Positions 34,197 through 45,404 of a DNA stretch of 64,000 bases are shown here, one piece after another. The position numbers and the translations under genes were made by a program. Source of the DNA: Planococcus citri (Eukaryota > Arthropoda > Insecta > Hemiptera > Pseudococcidae); contig NC_088678.1 in NCBI RefSeq assembly GCF_950023065.1, positions 64,510,460-64,574,459 on the forward strand. Reading direction: 5' to 3'. The first letter of the stretch is position 1. Every line of letters begins with the position of its first letter. The notes below the pieces were generated by a model. It did no database searches, was not told the DNA's origin, and worked only from the letters and a program-made list of their open reading frames with translations.

Positions 34197-36778
34197 CAGA
34201 GTTGGGGCGATTCAGAATCTCTGAAATGAATCGTGAGGAATCGCAAGGGTCGAGATTCTGAATCCGATTCTGAATCCGATTCTTTTTGAAAAAGAATCGC
34301 ATTTGAAAAGAATCGGATTCTTTTATTTTTCGCGAATCGCAATTTTAGAGGCTCTCGATTCTTTTCCAATTTGCGATTCTTTATATTTTTTTTTTCATTA
34401 AAAAGTGGTAGCCGGGGAGCCCACATAAGGATAAATTGCACCCCCCCATCGATCCTCCGGGACAACTTTTTTCTTAAAGGGGGAGTCCTAAGGAACATTT
34501 CTAGCCCTTGTACTCAAAAAAAAAAAGTGGCCCTACTTACAAAATGGTGGCCATTTTGATTGACAGGTCAGCCGAAATCGCAGATTTTGCGTTCCAACAT
34601 AGAGCTTGCTCAACATTTTTCAAACTGTACAAAGGTAGATCGAAAGATCAAGCAAAAATTTATCACCTATCAAAATTTCAAGTGCCAAAGTGCGTTTTTC
34701 GATTTTTGTTGAATTTTTGAAAATCAAATTTAGGCCAAAAATGTGGGAAAAAATCAAAATTTTACCAAATTGACCAAGAAAGCTGAAATTTGGGATATAC
34801 CATATTTTCGACATGCCAAATCGATTGGGAACTGTTTCAAACCGTTTTGAGCAGTTCTGGAGCCTCCAGTAGATTTTTAAAACTCGTAATTCCCACAAAA
34901 TTTCACCAAAATGGAGTTGGAAAGCTGAAATTTATTCTGCAAACTAATTTCAATACGGTACGAAGTCAACTGCAGGGAAATTTCAAGTGGTTTTGGAGCC
35001 TCCAGCGATTTTTTGAAAATTACTGGAGCCTCCAGTAGATTTTTGAAACTTTAAATGTTCACAAAATTTCATGAAATGGAGATGGAAAGCTGAAATTTAC
35101 TCTGCGCTCCAATTTTAACACCCTCTGAAGACGACTTCAGGTAGGTTCAAATCATTTTGGAGCCTCCAGCGCCTTTTTGAAAATTACTGGAGCGTCCAGT
35201 AGATTTTGGAAACTTGAAATTCCCGCAACATTTTACCAAATGAAGTTGGCAAGCTAAAATTTACTCCGCAAACTAATTTCAATACGATATGAAGTCGACT
35301 ACATGGTGGTTTCAAATGGTTTTAAATGGTTTTGAAGCTTTCAGCTACTTCTTGGAAATTTCAATTTTCCAAAAAAACACCATAAGACCTCTCGAAAAGT
35401 GACTGGAAGCTCCAAAACGACTTGAAATCCACCAGCAGACGAGTTCGTAGCGTAGTAAAATTAGTTTGCAGAATGAATTTTGATTTTCTAGTTTCTACCT
35501 GCGTTTGATGAAATTTTTAGGAAATTTTAAAGTTTCAAAAATCTACTGGAGGCTCCAGTAATTTTCAAAAAATCGCTGGAGGCTCCAAAACCACTTGAAA
35601 TTTCCCTGCAGTTGACTTCGTACCGTATTGAAATTAGTTTGCAGAATAAATTTCAGCTTTCCAACTCCATTTTGGTGAAATTTTGTGGGAATTACGAGTT
35701 TTAAAAATCTACTGGAGGCTCCAGAACTGCTCAAAACGGTTTGAAACAGTTCCCAATCGATTTGGCATGTCGAAAATATGGTATATCCCAAATTTCAGCT
35801 TTCTTGGTCAATTTGGTAAAATTTTGATTTTTTCCCACATTTTTGGCCTAAATTTGATTTTCAAAAATTCAACAAAAATCGAAAAACGCACTTTGGCACT
35901 TGAAATTTTGACAGGTGATAAATTTTTGCTTGATCTTTCGATCTACCTTTGTACAGTTTGAAAAATGTTGAGCAAGTCCTATGTTGGAACGCAAAATCTG
36001 CGATTTCGGCTGAAGTAGGGCCACTTTTTTTTTGAGTACAAGGGCTAGAAATGTTCCTTAGGACCCCTCTTTAAGAAAAAAGTTGTCCCAGAGGATCAAC
36101 GGGGGGGGTGCAATTTATCCTTAAGTGGGCTCCCCGACTATGGGGGTGAGGCTGAAAAAAAGTCGCGGTATGTCACGATTTTTGAATCTCAAATTTTGGT
36201 AGACACCCTGAATTTGATTTTTTTAAAGCCGATTTTCTTTCTTCAAAAGGTGTGAAAATTAAATTCTTTTGAATTTTTTTTTTGTAATTTTTCTTTTTCA
36301 AGTATTTTAATTTTTTTTCTTTGGTCTAGGTCTATGTTTGACTTTGTTTGACCTCTTAGTTTTAGTTTGGACTTCGGTTTCAAGTTTTATTTCTTGGTTT
36401 GGCAGTTGTGTTAACTCATAACTGTTAGTTCTTTCTTTGCTGTTTAAACTTGTAATGTATTATGATGTACTGTGCTAACTGCACTAAATAAAAATGAAAA
36501 ATTTGATTCAATTTAAATGAAAGGGAACATACATAGAACACGGACCGTTTTATATTTATTTTATTTATTTACTGACGGAGTACTTAGTAAAATAAAACAG
36601 TGATAAAAGAATCGCAAAAAGAATCGCAATTCTCGCGATTCAGAATCGCGATTCCCACGATTCTGAATCGCGAGTCTTGTACAAAAAGAATCGAAATTCT
36701 CAGAATCGGATTCTTTTTTCAGAAGAATCGCGGGCAAAAGAGTTCGATTCGATAAATCAAAGAATCGCCCCAACTCTG
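34197..36778. mobile_element. hAT-like non-autonomous element (2.58 kb) inside the LTR element
   Basis: The ends CAGAGTTGGGGCGATTC and GAATCGCCCCAACTCTG are perfect 17-bp inverted repeats, flanked by CACTACTG duplications. Subterminal regions (34203-34380, 36600-36770) are packed with short variants of 'gaatcgcgattc', derived from the terminal motif, as is typical of hAT transposase-binding arrays. No hAT transposase frame is present. Its interior carries a TA-flanked foldback element. The open frames reported across its right end are continuations of the host frame. Confidence 0.85.
34411..36138. mobile_element. TA-flanked foldback element inside the hAT-like element
   Basis: The ends are gccggggagcccac and gtgggctccccgac, with TA outside (34409-34410, 36139-36140). 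Each arm is about 900 bp and nearly identical to the other: the frames starting MGYTIFSTCQIDWELFQT (34790-35038 +, 35543-35791 -) and MWELRVLKIYWRLQNC (34620-34898 -, 35683-35961 +) are the same sequence on opposite strands. Inside are 150-bp units with 'ggagcctccagtagattttt'. The centre is near 35.37 kb. No transposase. A transcript would fold into a hairpin of several hundred base pairs. Confidence 0.8.
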
Positions 36779-37754
36779 CACTACTGCTTTCACTCTTTTT
36801 GACAAAATTCTCACATTCTAACGTTTCTTTTTCTCTAACTGGGAAAGCTACATTGACAACATCAGAAAATACTCCCCCTTCAATGGAGCTTTTAACCGAG
36901 TTTTCCTTTACCAGAACGTTTTCCATCAACTGATTTAAACTAGGATCATCAAGGGGTTTAATAAAATTTACCTCGTCATCATACGTTTCTGAATTTTTAA
37001 TCAATTTAAATCTCACGACAAATCGACCATTTCTATCAGTATTTACGTTAGTTGAATTTGAATTTCGATCAACAATACGCGGATTCTCGTCAAGAATTAA
37101 CTTGTTTCCTAAAGCAAGAATCGCTGAGACAGACAGTAAGTTTTGGGTTGAATCTGGTACAAAGTCAACATTTTTCATACTGTAAGCAACACCATTTTCG
37201 TTCTCTACCCATAATTCACCGATTGATTTACAACCTTGTCCAACTACCCGATTATTTTTATCGTTACCTAATACGCATTTCTCGTTTATTAAAATGCCAG
37301 GGATATTCACCAAGTGATTTGATACACCGAAATCGATTATAAAAGTCACGTAATCATCCTTTAAAATTTTTACCCCAGAAGAATCAGAGATTCTGGGAAT
37401 TGTATCACCGAGGCGTACGTTAAACGTAGCTGTACCAAATTTTCCCCCACTATTTTTACCGTTTGACGCTAATCGTAAATTTGGATTTACTGCATGAGAA
37501 AAACTTCCAATTGACCCATTTGCCCAATGACAATTCGAATTTGGAAACGCCTTAAACGCGGGTATACCATTATTACTTTCTCTTTTATTATAAGAACCAG
37601 AGCCAAAATTCCGTGTATTTACCTTGTTCCCATAAAAACGACAATTTCTACCAATGTGGCCAAAGCCGTTGCATCGGTAGCATCTAAACTGACCGGAAAA
37701 TGAACTATGTGAATGTGAACCTACACTATTTCTTTGAAAACTATCTCTCACCAT
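36779..37754 (-). pseudogene. Gag zinc knuckle / degenerate protease frame of the Copia-type element (5' part, interrupted)
   Basis: The frame starts at ATG 37754. Residues about 24-40 hold a CCHC zinc knuckle (CYRCNGFGHIGRNC), which binds nucleic acid in Gag proteins. Further on is the Copia aspartic protease region, recognisable by its downstream pattern (QGCKSIGEL, then NLLSVSAIL), but the expected catalytic D-S/T-G motif reads D-F-G (TFIIDFGVSNHLV), so the protease is probably inactive. The usual Gag N-terminal domain is missing. The native frame is cut at 36778 by the hAT-like element; the extra residues down to 36561 come from that insertion. Replication proteins are absent. Confidence 0.75.
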
Positions 37755-38478
37755 ATTTCCTTACTTTTCGTCACTGAAAAACTCACTCTAATTACCGCCC
37801 AAGAAAAATAAACCGTTACCTCATTCGTCGTTTGATTTGTAAGTATTTACCACTGTTCACCAGAACTATTACCTCGCAAAATTCGTTGTTACAAGCGCGT
37901 ATTTTTTAATAAAAAACTACAATTACATACGTTGACTTGAAACAAAAACGTTTACCATCCCAGTGAACCAAAATGTACGAGTACTTTTTGCCGTTGCCGC
38001 GTTACTCAAAATCGTCGTCGTCAACCAGAATTATTCTGTTTTACTTGGTCGTTTTCACTACGTTGTCGTCGCTAAACTACTCGTCGTTGGCGTCACATCG
38101 TTTATCGTTGTTACCACAATCGTTACAATTCTCGCCGATTTCACCATTCGAAAAATTCGTTGGATAGTTTCAAAATATCGCACGTTAACCAAAGAAATCG
38201 TTTCTTTTCTATCGTTTTACCAAATTCGCGTTTGCTATGTACTATATTGCTGTCACCAAAATCGTTGTCGCGAACCGAATTCACTTTTTTGCAACTACGT
38301 TACAAATTCGTCGTCGTCGTCGCCACTGCTTTTCCGAAAATTGCTAACCAAATTTCGTCACCGTCGAAACTCAAATTAATTACTGGCACACCGTCTTCGT
38401 GAACCGGATCACCAGAATTTCTAAACAGACTTCACTTAAAATTCAAAATCGTTAAAAATCGTTAAATATGTGGATAAA

Positions 38479-38497
38479 CCACGCTACTCTGATACCA
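38479..38497 (-). promoter_or_regulatory. Primer-binding site (tRNA-iMet type)
   Basis: On the - strand TGGTATCAGAGTAGCGTGG follows the 5' LTR directly. The first 11 bases are the well-known Copia-type primer site complementary to the 3' end of an initiator methionine tRNA. Confidence 0.8.
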
Positions 38498-38828
38498 TGT
38501 TGGAAAATTCATAAACTCGAGAAAAGTAACAAACAACTATTTTACTTTCAATAAAAATAAAGAAAAATATTTGAAAAGTTTGAACTTTTCAAATGAAGTT
38601 CAACAAATTATTTACATCGTAAATCGCGACATATTTATCGAATCATAGTCAATACACGAATGACCTTTCTCGTAAATATTATTCTAACCAAAAAAATATA
38701 AATTTTGAGACACAGGACAGCCGAATATAAATGGAAAAACATAACGGTGGCGGATGCACATCGGATGCAGTGCCACAACAACTTTTTGAAAACAAATTAA
38801 CGAAATAATATTAACCAAAATCATAACA
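38498..38828 (-). repeat. 5' LTR of the Copia-type element
   Basis: 331 bp, one mismatch against 33008-33338. Followed by CTTTT (38829-38833), matching CTTTT at 33003-33007. Confidence 0.9.
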
Positions 38829-39896
38829 CTTTTTAATCAATTTTTTGGGTGTGGGTAATTTTTTGATGTTTCAAGTTCAGTAGGCCTACTTGAAGAAAAA
38901 TTTAAAGGTACTTTTGTCAAGTTTAGGACTTCTTATATGTAATACTTCTTTTCAAAATGATAATTTTGAGAATATTATATTTTCCTTATGATGATCGAAT
39001 GCCCAATTTTCGTTTTTTTTTCACGATACAGTGAATATCAAAAGATCATCTACACCATGAAAACTTCACAATGAGTATAATTCCAAGTAAATAAATAAAT
39101 AAATTAATAAATTAATAAATTAATTAAAAACCTAAATAAAAAATTTCAAACTTTCAACTTATTGAGAAAAAACATCGGAAAATACTTTTTCATTTAATTG
39201 CTAATTGAAGAGTAAAATTGAAAAGTATTTTCTGATGTAGGTATTTTCCCAATGACTTACTACAAAACTTTAAGCTCTAACCGAGGAAAGGAAGTGGGAT
39301 CAGTGGGAGTAAAGTTGATGTCATTTTGGACATCTTACGTGTGCGGCGGTATGCTGTTACCTGAGTTACTATAGGTATAGGTATGTTTATTTAGGGATTC
39401 TTTCACACAGAAATATTTCCATGTAGATATACTCCTAATGTTACTCTCATACCTATTGTTAAACTTATTTATGTGCATAAATCACTGTTCAAAATATGTG
39501 TTTTTTCATTTGTGTACATATTACCTAATACCTACCTATCTACCACGATCATGATCTTCAGGATAGTTTGTATTTTTGAATCTTGAAATTGAAAACGCCA
39601 ACTTTTTTTTTTTCAAATAGTAGCAAAATTACAGAGATTTAGCAAAAATTTGTTGATGGAAGTAATTTTTGAGTGTTTGACCAATCACCAGCTCTGGTCA
39701 TCTAGTGAAAAAATATGCGCTAATCAGCGAATGACCTCAAATATGCAGCAAATATGGCGCAGTTGACAGTTTTCAGCTATTTTTTCTTTTTTTTTGGTAA
39801 AATTATGCATTTTTATTTTTTGGTCGAAAATCGAAATATGCAAAAAAAAATAAATATGCGCTATAAACTTTTGCAGTTCCAGTTTTGCATAAATAA

Positions 39897-40160
39897 ATGA
39901 TGTTGAATTACACTTTAAGGTGGAGGCGGGGGCACAGAGTGGTCGAAATTCAAAATTATTGGGATATTGGGATTCTACGCAAAATTTTAGTGCATTTTGA
40001 TTGGTCACACGGAAATATTCATAAAAAAGTTGTAGAACTACACTTCAGGGTGGAGGGAAGGGGGCACAGAAGGGTTGGAAATGTTGGAATTCAAAATTGA
40101 TGGTATATTCGGATTCTACGCGAAATTTTAATACATTTTGGTAGGTCGCACGGGTACTTT
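39897..40160 (+). repeat. Two direct copies of a 130-bp unit
   Basis: Both copies contain 'gaa(c)tacactt(t/c)a(a/g)ggtgga', a GGGGGCACAGA tract, 'gaaattcaaaatt', 'ggattctacgc' and 'aaattttagtgcattttg', followed by 'ggtcgcacgg'. They begin near 39900 and 40030. Confidence 0.65.
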
Positions 40161-41172
40161 GAGGGAAATAATGTCAAACTAAATTTTGGAGTGGGGGTAA
40201 CCCCCAACGACTTCTCAGTTCTCAGCGCCATCATTCGTCATTGTGCAGGTATTTTTCAGCCGTTTTTTTTTCAGTTCGGTTGGAAATAATGTTGTCGAAC
40301 TAATTTCACAAAAATCTTTCGGTACGCGCTCATACTTACAATTGCAGATATAGAACGGTTTCGTTTAACTGTCAAATTCGGTCAAAATGTCAAAAATCAA
40401 AAATGCATAAAAACTGCATTCAAAGTGCAATAAAATAAAATCCGTTTGTGCTAATGCCCAACAGAAAAAAACATATACTTATTTGGTATCTGGTGGTAGT
40501 ATGTACCTTTCTGGACCACGTTTCATTTTTTTTGGTACCGACCAAGTTGAGAAATACACCCATTTGAGGCTCTAGCCCCTTATTGTGCAACTGTGCAAGT
40601 TGAAAAATAATATTAAAATCATGTGTTTCGGGTTTTCGGGGGTCCCTTCTACATTTTGCCGGATGATTTTTCATTTTTTTCGGTTAACAAAAAATTTTAG
40701 TAGGGTTAGGGTAACACTTTGGATTGTAGAAATGTAGACTAGATGAATTGGTGATGGGTGATGGGCTCAGATCAGAATTTCAAATTTCATTTTCATGAAT
40801 CGCAAATCCAAATCCAAATTTGCAAACATGAATCATGATTGGTATAGCGAGAAAAATAAAATATCAAAAATATGCATTTACAAATTTACATTTTACTGAT
40901 TTTACAATTACATTACATTTTACATTTAAAAAATTAAAAATCTTAGCCATTAGCCCTGCCCTAAATCCCTAATCTAATGATGATTATGATTTATGACGAA
41001 TAAGGCTTTTGACGTATTGCGGGTTGCATAGGTTTGCCTGAACTTTATCGGTTTGGTGGGCATTCTTATCAGTGAGTATCAAAATTTCATATTTTGAGCA
41101 ATTTTCACATGGTGTTTTTGAAATGTATAGCTTTTATTTAGTTTTTTCTTCAATTTTAAACACTGTTAAACC

Positions 41173-41271
41173 CTGTAATAGAAAAATATCCTCTCTTCGT
41201 CGAATTTTAAAGAAGTTGATAAAACGTCTTTGAACCTCGACAAAGAGGGGATCTTTTTCCATCACAGGATC
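41173..41271. repeat. 98-bp hairpin MITE-like repeat
   Basis: Left end cctgtaatagaaaaatatcc; the right end, when complemented, is cctgtgatggaaaaagatcc. Stems of about 32 bp enclose a 35-bp loop. No target duplication was resolved. Confidence 0.6.
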
Positions 41272-41640
41272 CTAATTCCTGAGCGATTAGCGATTTTAAT
41301 AGGGGTTCCCTGGTGGGGTAACCATGGGGGAACCCTAATTGGCCATGGCCGCCATGGGCCATGGCCTAGTACTAATTGGCGAAAACGCGAAAATGCGAAA
41401 TAGAAATTTTAAAATAAAAATTTAAAACACCATCTTCGATATTATTTACACGATAAATACCGTAAATTACCATCGATCTTCGTCATCAAAACTTACGTAA
41501 TTGCAAAGCCAAAAAGTTATCAATCTGTAAGATTTCGTCTGTGAAATTTTCATTCATTTTTAATGCAATCGCTGAATGAAACAGAAGTTCCTTCGTACCA
41601 TTACTGGAAGGTGATTTGGCCGATTTATTTTTAGTTCTAG

Positions 41641-41941
41641 CCATCGAATTCGAATTATTTGGATTGCATGTACGTCTTCGAAGTTATCCTCCTTTTGAGA
41701 AATATTCAACATAAATTAAAGGTAAGCTGCATCGCTGACGAGCTTTCTTCGGTACATAATTTGCGGTTAAAATCTCGTATATTAATTAGCCATAAATGGT
41801 TTACGTTGCAGGTTTGGCAGTGTCTCGAAGGCATTACCATAACATTTGGATTTCTTGTATCATTCCTAGGGTATTGTCTCGCAAGTTGTACACATAACTG
41901 GAAAGGCGTTGCCGTTTATATGACGAGTCCTACTTTAATTG
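41641..41941 (+). CDS. Candidate exon pair of an unidentified membrane protein (partial)
   Basis: Two exon-like blocks: 41641-41721 (after a ttctag acceptor; donor gtaagc) and 41812-41941 (after a ttgcag acceptor; donor gtaagt), in phase. The second encodes VWQCLEGITITFGFLVSFLG, then YCLASCTHNWKGVAVYMTSP, with one likely membrane helix. The 90-bp intron has no stop in frame, so the frame also reads through. No start codon or downstream partner is certain; phase would allow joining to the frame at 47576. Family not recognised; could be chance. Confidence 0.35.
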
Positions 41942-44361
41942 GTAAGTCGATATTGCATCATATATCACATCTACTAATTGTATAATCACTCCTGTCTTCA
42001 ACTAGTAGTATACTTTTCCATCGATATCGACTTTATCTCCACATAATCTTTCCTCAAAGGCTCAAACTCTCCAATAGCAGTCTTCTTAATCTACATATAT
42101 TCATTCCAGTCAATCGTTTTCGTACTTGAAGCAAACCAGCAGGATTAAAAGGGTGAATAAACTCGCACTAAATGGCCTTATTTACCTGTACGTACACTGA
42201 TAAGAAACCTTGTCTAAGTGACAATTATTCTACCATGAAAACGTCCTTTTTCCCGATACCGGACTCGCTCGTGTCGTAATACTCGACATGATTTCACTAA
42301 AAAAATGAAATTTTCACCTTAATGTATTCCTTAGCATGATCGTCTACGTAGTTGAATGTTCTCTTTGAAAATATTCAACTTGACTGATTACGTTTTTTCG
42401 CGTACAATTGACGTAATGAGTCTACTTGTTTTCTCGTTTCGCTTTTCAAAAGCAACTCGAACAATTCTACTTTAATTTTTTACCATAGTTGTACCCAGCA
42501 AAAAGAACCAACTTCCTTAACTGTAGCAATAATTCGGTCATCGAATCGATACCAATGTATTTTAGATACCTCAATCACGTGTCATTCAAGTGAATACGTG
42601 ATGAGAAATAATCTACGATGTTAATTCTCTCGTCTTATCTTCGAGTCGAGTGGTACCTGGCACTTCCACTTACTCCTGTTGAGAAGGATTCATTGGCAAG
42701 GATTTTCTCATGCGAAAATACGTACATACATACTATTGTAATTATTCATTCGATGAATGATGCGGTATTTCGCTTTCCGTTCGATAAGAAATTCATTAAT
42801 GGGTGAAATAGGTGAAATAGTACGATTTTATCGCCGCTGATAAGCTTTTATTTATTGTAGAATTGTAGATTCGTATCTGATAATAGAGTTCAACGTGAAA
42901 TTGATATACTGGCGAAATACGTATAGTAATGGAAAGTGGTATTAGATGCAGTATGTTCTTGATTAGTTTTCTGTTCAGCGTTCGTGTATTTGCCTTTTTC
43001 ATTTCAATTCGGAACTTATTCGAATCAATTAAATTTTCAGAAATGATCCTTGATAAAGTGGATTAAATTTTTCAACCGTAATTAATTTTTTTATCTTAAA
43101 AAATTGATTTTGAAAATTTCATTATCGTTAAATTTGAAAATTTTAATGTGTTCAGTCGATTTCTTCTTCTATCGAAGTGTTCGATTAATGAATTTACTTA
43201 TGTGTTGAGAAACTTTTTTTTAAAAGTTTCCTTGAAGGAAACTGTTAAAAAACTTTTTTTAAAAGTTTCCTTGGAGGAAAAAAAATGAAAAGATTTCTTC
43301 TCTTCAATTCTGCCAGTCTAGTCATGAATTTTCCAAAAAATTTAGAAGAAAATTTTTTAAAAAAAACTTCAGAAAAATTATGAAACAAGATCTTAACGAA
43401 CCAGTTCTGCATTTTTGTCTACTAAAAATGGTCACATTTTGTTAACCTGAAATTGTTACTTCCTCACTAGACAATAATGGTTATTTTTTTCATCAAACAT
43501 AGATCTTTTTAATTGAATTTTTTTTTAATTTTTTTTTTAGGAATTTATTATTGAGTAATTTTTTTGTTAATTTATTTTTATGGGAGGGGGGTGTCCCAGA
43601 AGAAAAGATCATGCAAAGTCGTGCATTTTGGTTTTGAAAATTGTTAGACAGCGTGTTTCGAAATTTTCTCCTTTTTTTCATTTTTCAAGTCTTCTTTGAA
43701 AATTGAAAAATGTTGACCTTTGCTACAAATTAGAATTGTCTTACAAAAATGTTGCTGTTTTGCTAAGATTTCTGAAGAAAACTTTGCCCCCTCCCATTTT
43801 TCAATCAAACTTTTAAGATTTTCCCTTTACTCTTCCCATTTTTTTTTCAGAATTTTGTATCTATTTTTTCAGTTTTTTTAAAAAAGAAAGATTGTACCCT
43901 GAAAGATGTTTGTCTTGAATGAATTTTGATCCAACATGTCACACACACTCCCGCCACCCCCTCCCTCCCAAAAATTGAGGCATTTGAAAAAATAGTCTGC
44001 AAAAAGTTCTGTTTGTGAGAGTGAAGCAGAAACTTTTGGGTTATTGGCTCATAGTGGCAATATTGATGCAATTTTCAGCTTCCAGCATCATCACTTTGGA
44101 TAATTTTTCAATGCTAACGGCACTAAAAACTTTTATTTTGAAGGAACGATAGCAAAACCTTTTTTTAGTGGAATTTTGGTCTCCTCTGGCAGTTCAGCTG
44201 TCTTGAGCATGCTTCTAAAATCTGAACTCATTTGAGTGAAGCAATTTGAAATTTCGAGTGTTATGAAAGAGCCAGAGCTTTTGATACTAAGTATCGCTCC
44301 AAAGTTGTGCACTCAAATTTCGAGTTTTGAAAAATAGCAAAACTAAAAAATGAGAAAGAAC
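41942..44361. other. No gene seen
   Basis: AT-rich sequence without recognised genes. A short direct repeat 'aaaaaacttttttttaaaag' with 'tttccttg(a/g)agga' occurs at about 43207-43280. A G-run lies at 43582-43590. Confidence 0.5.
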
Positions 44362-45165
44362 CAGTGTTGTCATAACGTTATTCATAACGTAACGAAAAAC
44401 GAAAAAACCGGAATTTTTTCCGTTATAATAACGAAACGATCGAAAACGAAATTTTCTGCGGAACAAACGTTAACGAAATTATAACGTTATGAAAAAATCT
44501 TCATGCCAATACGAAACGATAAATGAAAAAATTCCGTTAGTTTATTTTTTTTTCGCTTTTTTCAAGTAGAAAAAAACTGTTGAAAATTCAATAAAATCAA
44601 CTTGATTGACAAAATGGCTGCTTCAATAATCGAAAATCTGTAAAATGTAAAATATACCAGTTTTTTAAAATAGGTAAAAAAAATATTTATAATATCAATT
44701 AAATTGCTCAAAATTGAAAAAAGTGGTGTTGCTGAAACCTCTCAAATTACCAAAAAATTGATTTTAAAAAATGATTGAAATTTGTTAAAAACTTGCTCAC
44801 AAAATGACAAAAATGTACAAGAAAAGACTGAAAGAGCAAATTTGAAATGAAAATTATGCTGAAAATGCTGAAATTGGTAAAAGTAACCCCCTCCTCCCCA
44901 GATGGCTTCGTTTTTTTGCGTATTTCAACTTTTTTCAAGTGGGTTAGACACCAATTTGGGCAACCAAGGTACTATAACGAAAAACGAAACGAAATAACGA
45001 AATAACGGAAAAATGAAATGGTAAAATAACGATAAATGGAAAATATAACGTAACGAAATTATCTGTGTAACAAAATAACGGAAAAATAACGTAACGAAAA
45101 ATTCCATCAAATCTGAAACGAAACGATATAACGTAACGAAAAAAAATAACGCTATGACCTCACTG
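44362..45165. mobile_element. hAT-like MITE with TAACG subterminal arrays
   Basis: Left end CAGTGTTGTCATAACGTTAT; the right end, complemented, is CAGTGAGGTCATAGCGTTAT. Both subterminal regions are dense in 'aacgaaataacg' and 'aacgtaacgaaa' (44390-44540, 44975-45145), facing each other. The CAGTG ends and motif arrays resemble the CAGAG-ended hAT-like element at 34.2 kb. Flanking 8-bp sequences do not match, so the target duplication is lost or the boundary is slightly off. No transposase. Confidence 0.6.
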
Positions 45166-45404
45166 TTCGCTGCGGCTTTAAAGCTCTCAAGATTCTGTTA
45201 ATGTGTTCGAATATGTTGTCTTGAACTTGCAGTTGAAAGTTGTTTTCTTGTTCTTTTCAATTTTTTCATTTTTTTCCCCTTTACGAATGGATTTAGTTTT
45301 GGAAAAAAATTAGCTTGACCTGAAACCAGCACCAAATCGAAGTCAAACCTGAATCTTGTATTCTTGAACGTCAATATAATAGTTGAATTTTTCAGTTGAA
45401 AAAA

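Larger units (their letters stand above)
33008..38828 (-). mobile_element. Copia-type non-autonomous LTR retrotransposon, split by a hAT-like insertion
   Basis: Two 331-bp LTRs (33008-33338, 38498-38828; TG...CA in either direction) are flanked by CTTTT duplications. On the - strand the order is 5' LTR, a tRNA-iMet-type primer site (TGGTATCAGAGTAGCGTGG), a 740-bp leader, a Gag/protease-like frame, a membrane-segment frame, a polypurine tract and the 3' LTR. The primer site and CCHC-protease order indicate Copia-type. Integrase, reverse transcriptase and RNase H are absent, so the element cannot mobilise itself. Without the nested hAT-like element it would be about 3.2 kb. The LTRs differ at one position (near 33224/38714), so insertion was recent. 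Confidence 0.85.
38834..41640. other. Intergenic region
   Basis: No gene is supported. Contents: an AATA/AATTAATA microsatellite at about 39088-39125, a two-copy repeat at 39.9-40.16 kb, a small hairpin at 41.17-41.27 kb and a CCATGG-rich palindromic patch at 41317-41375 (ccatggccgccatgggccat). Other open frames lack codon structure. Confidence 0.5.

Noticed and set aside
33581..34498. A 305-codon gene of its own
   Set aside because: Its first 100 codons come from the hAT-like and foldback insertions; only 33581-34188 belongs to the retroelement frame.
37963..38402. Open frames on the + strand (138 and 80 codons)
   Set aside because: They lie antisense in the leader of the Copia-type element, in TCGTCG-rich repeats, with no splice or domain evidence.
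39088..39125. Possible origin or attachment region (AATTAATAA tracts)
   Set aside because: A simple microsatellite explains it.
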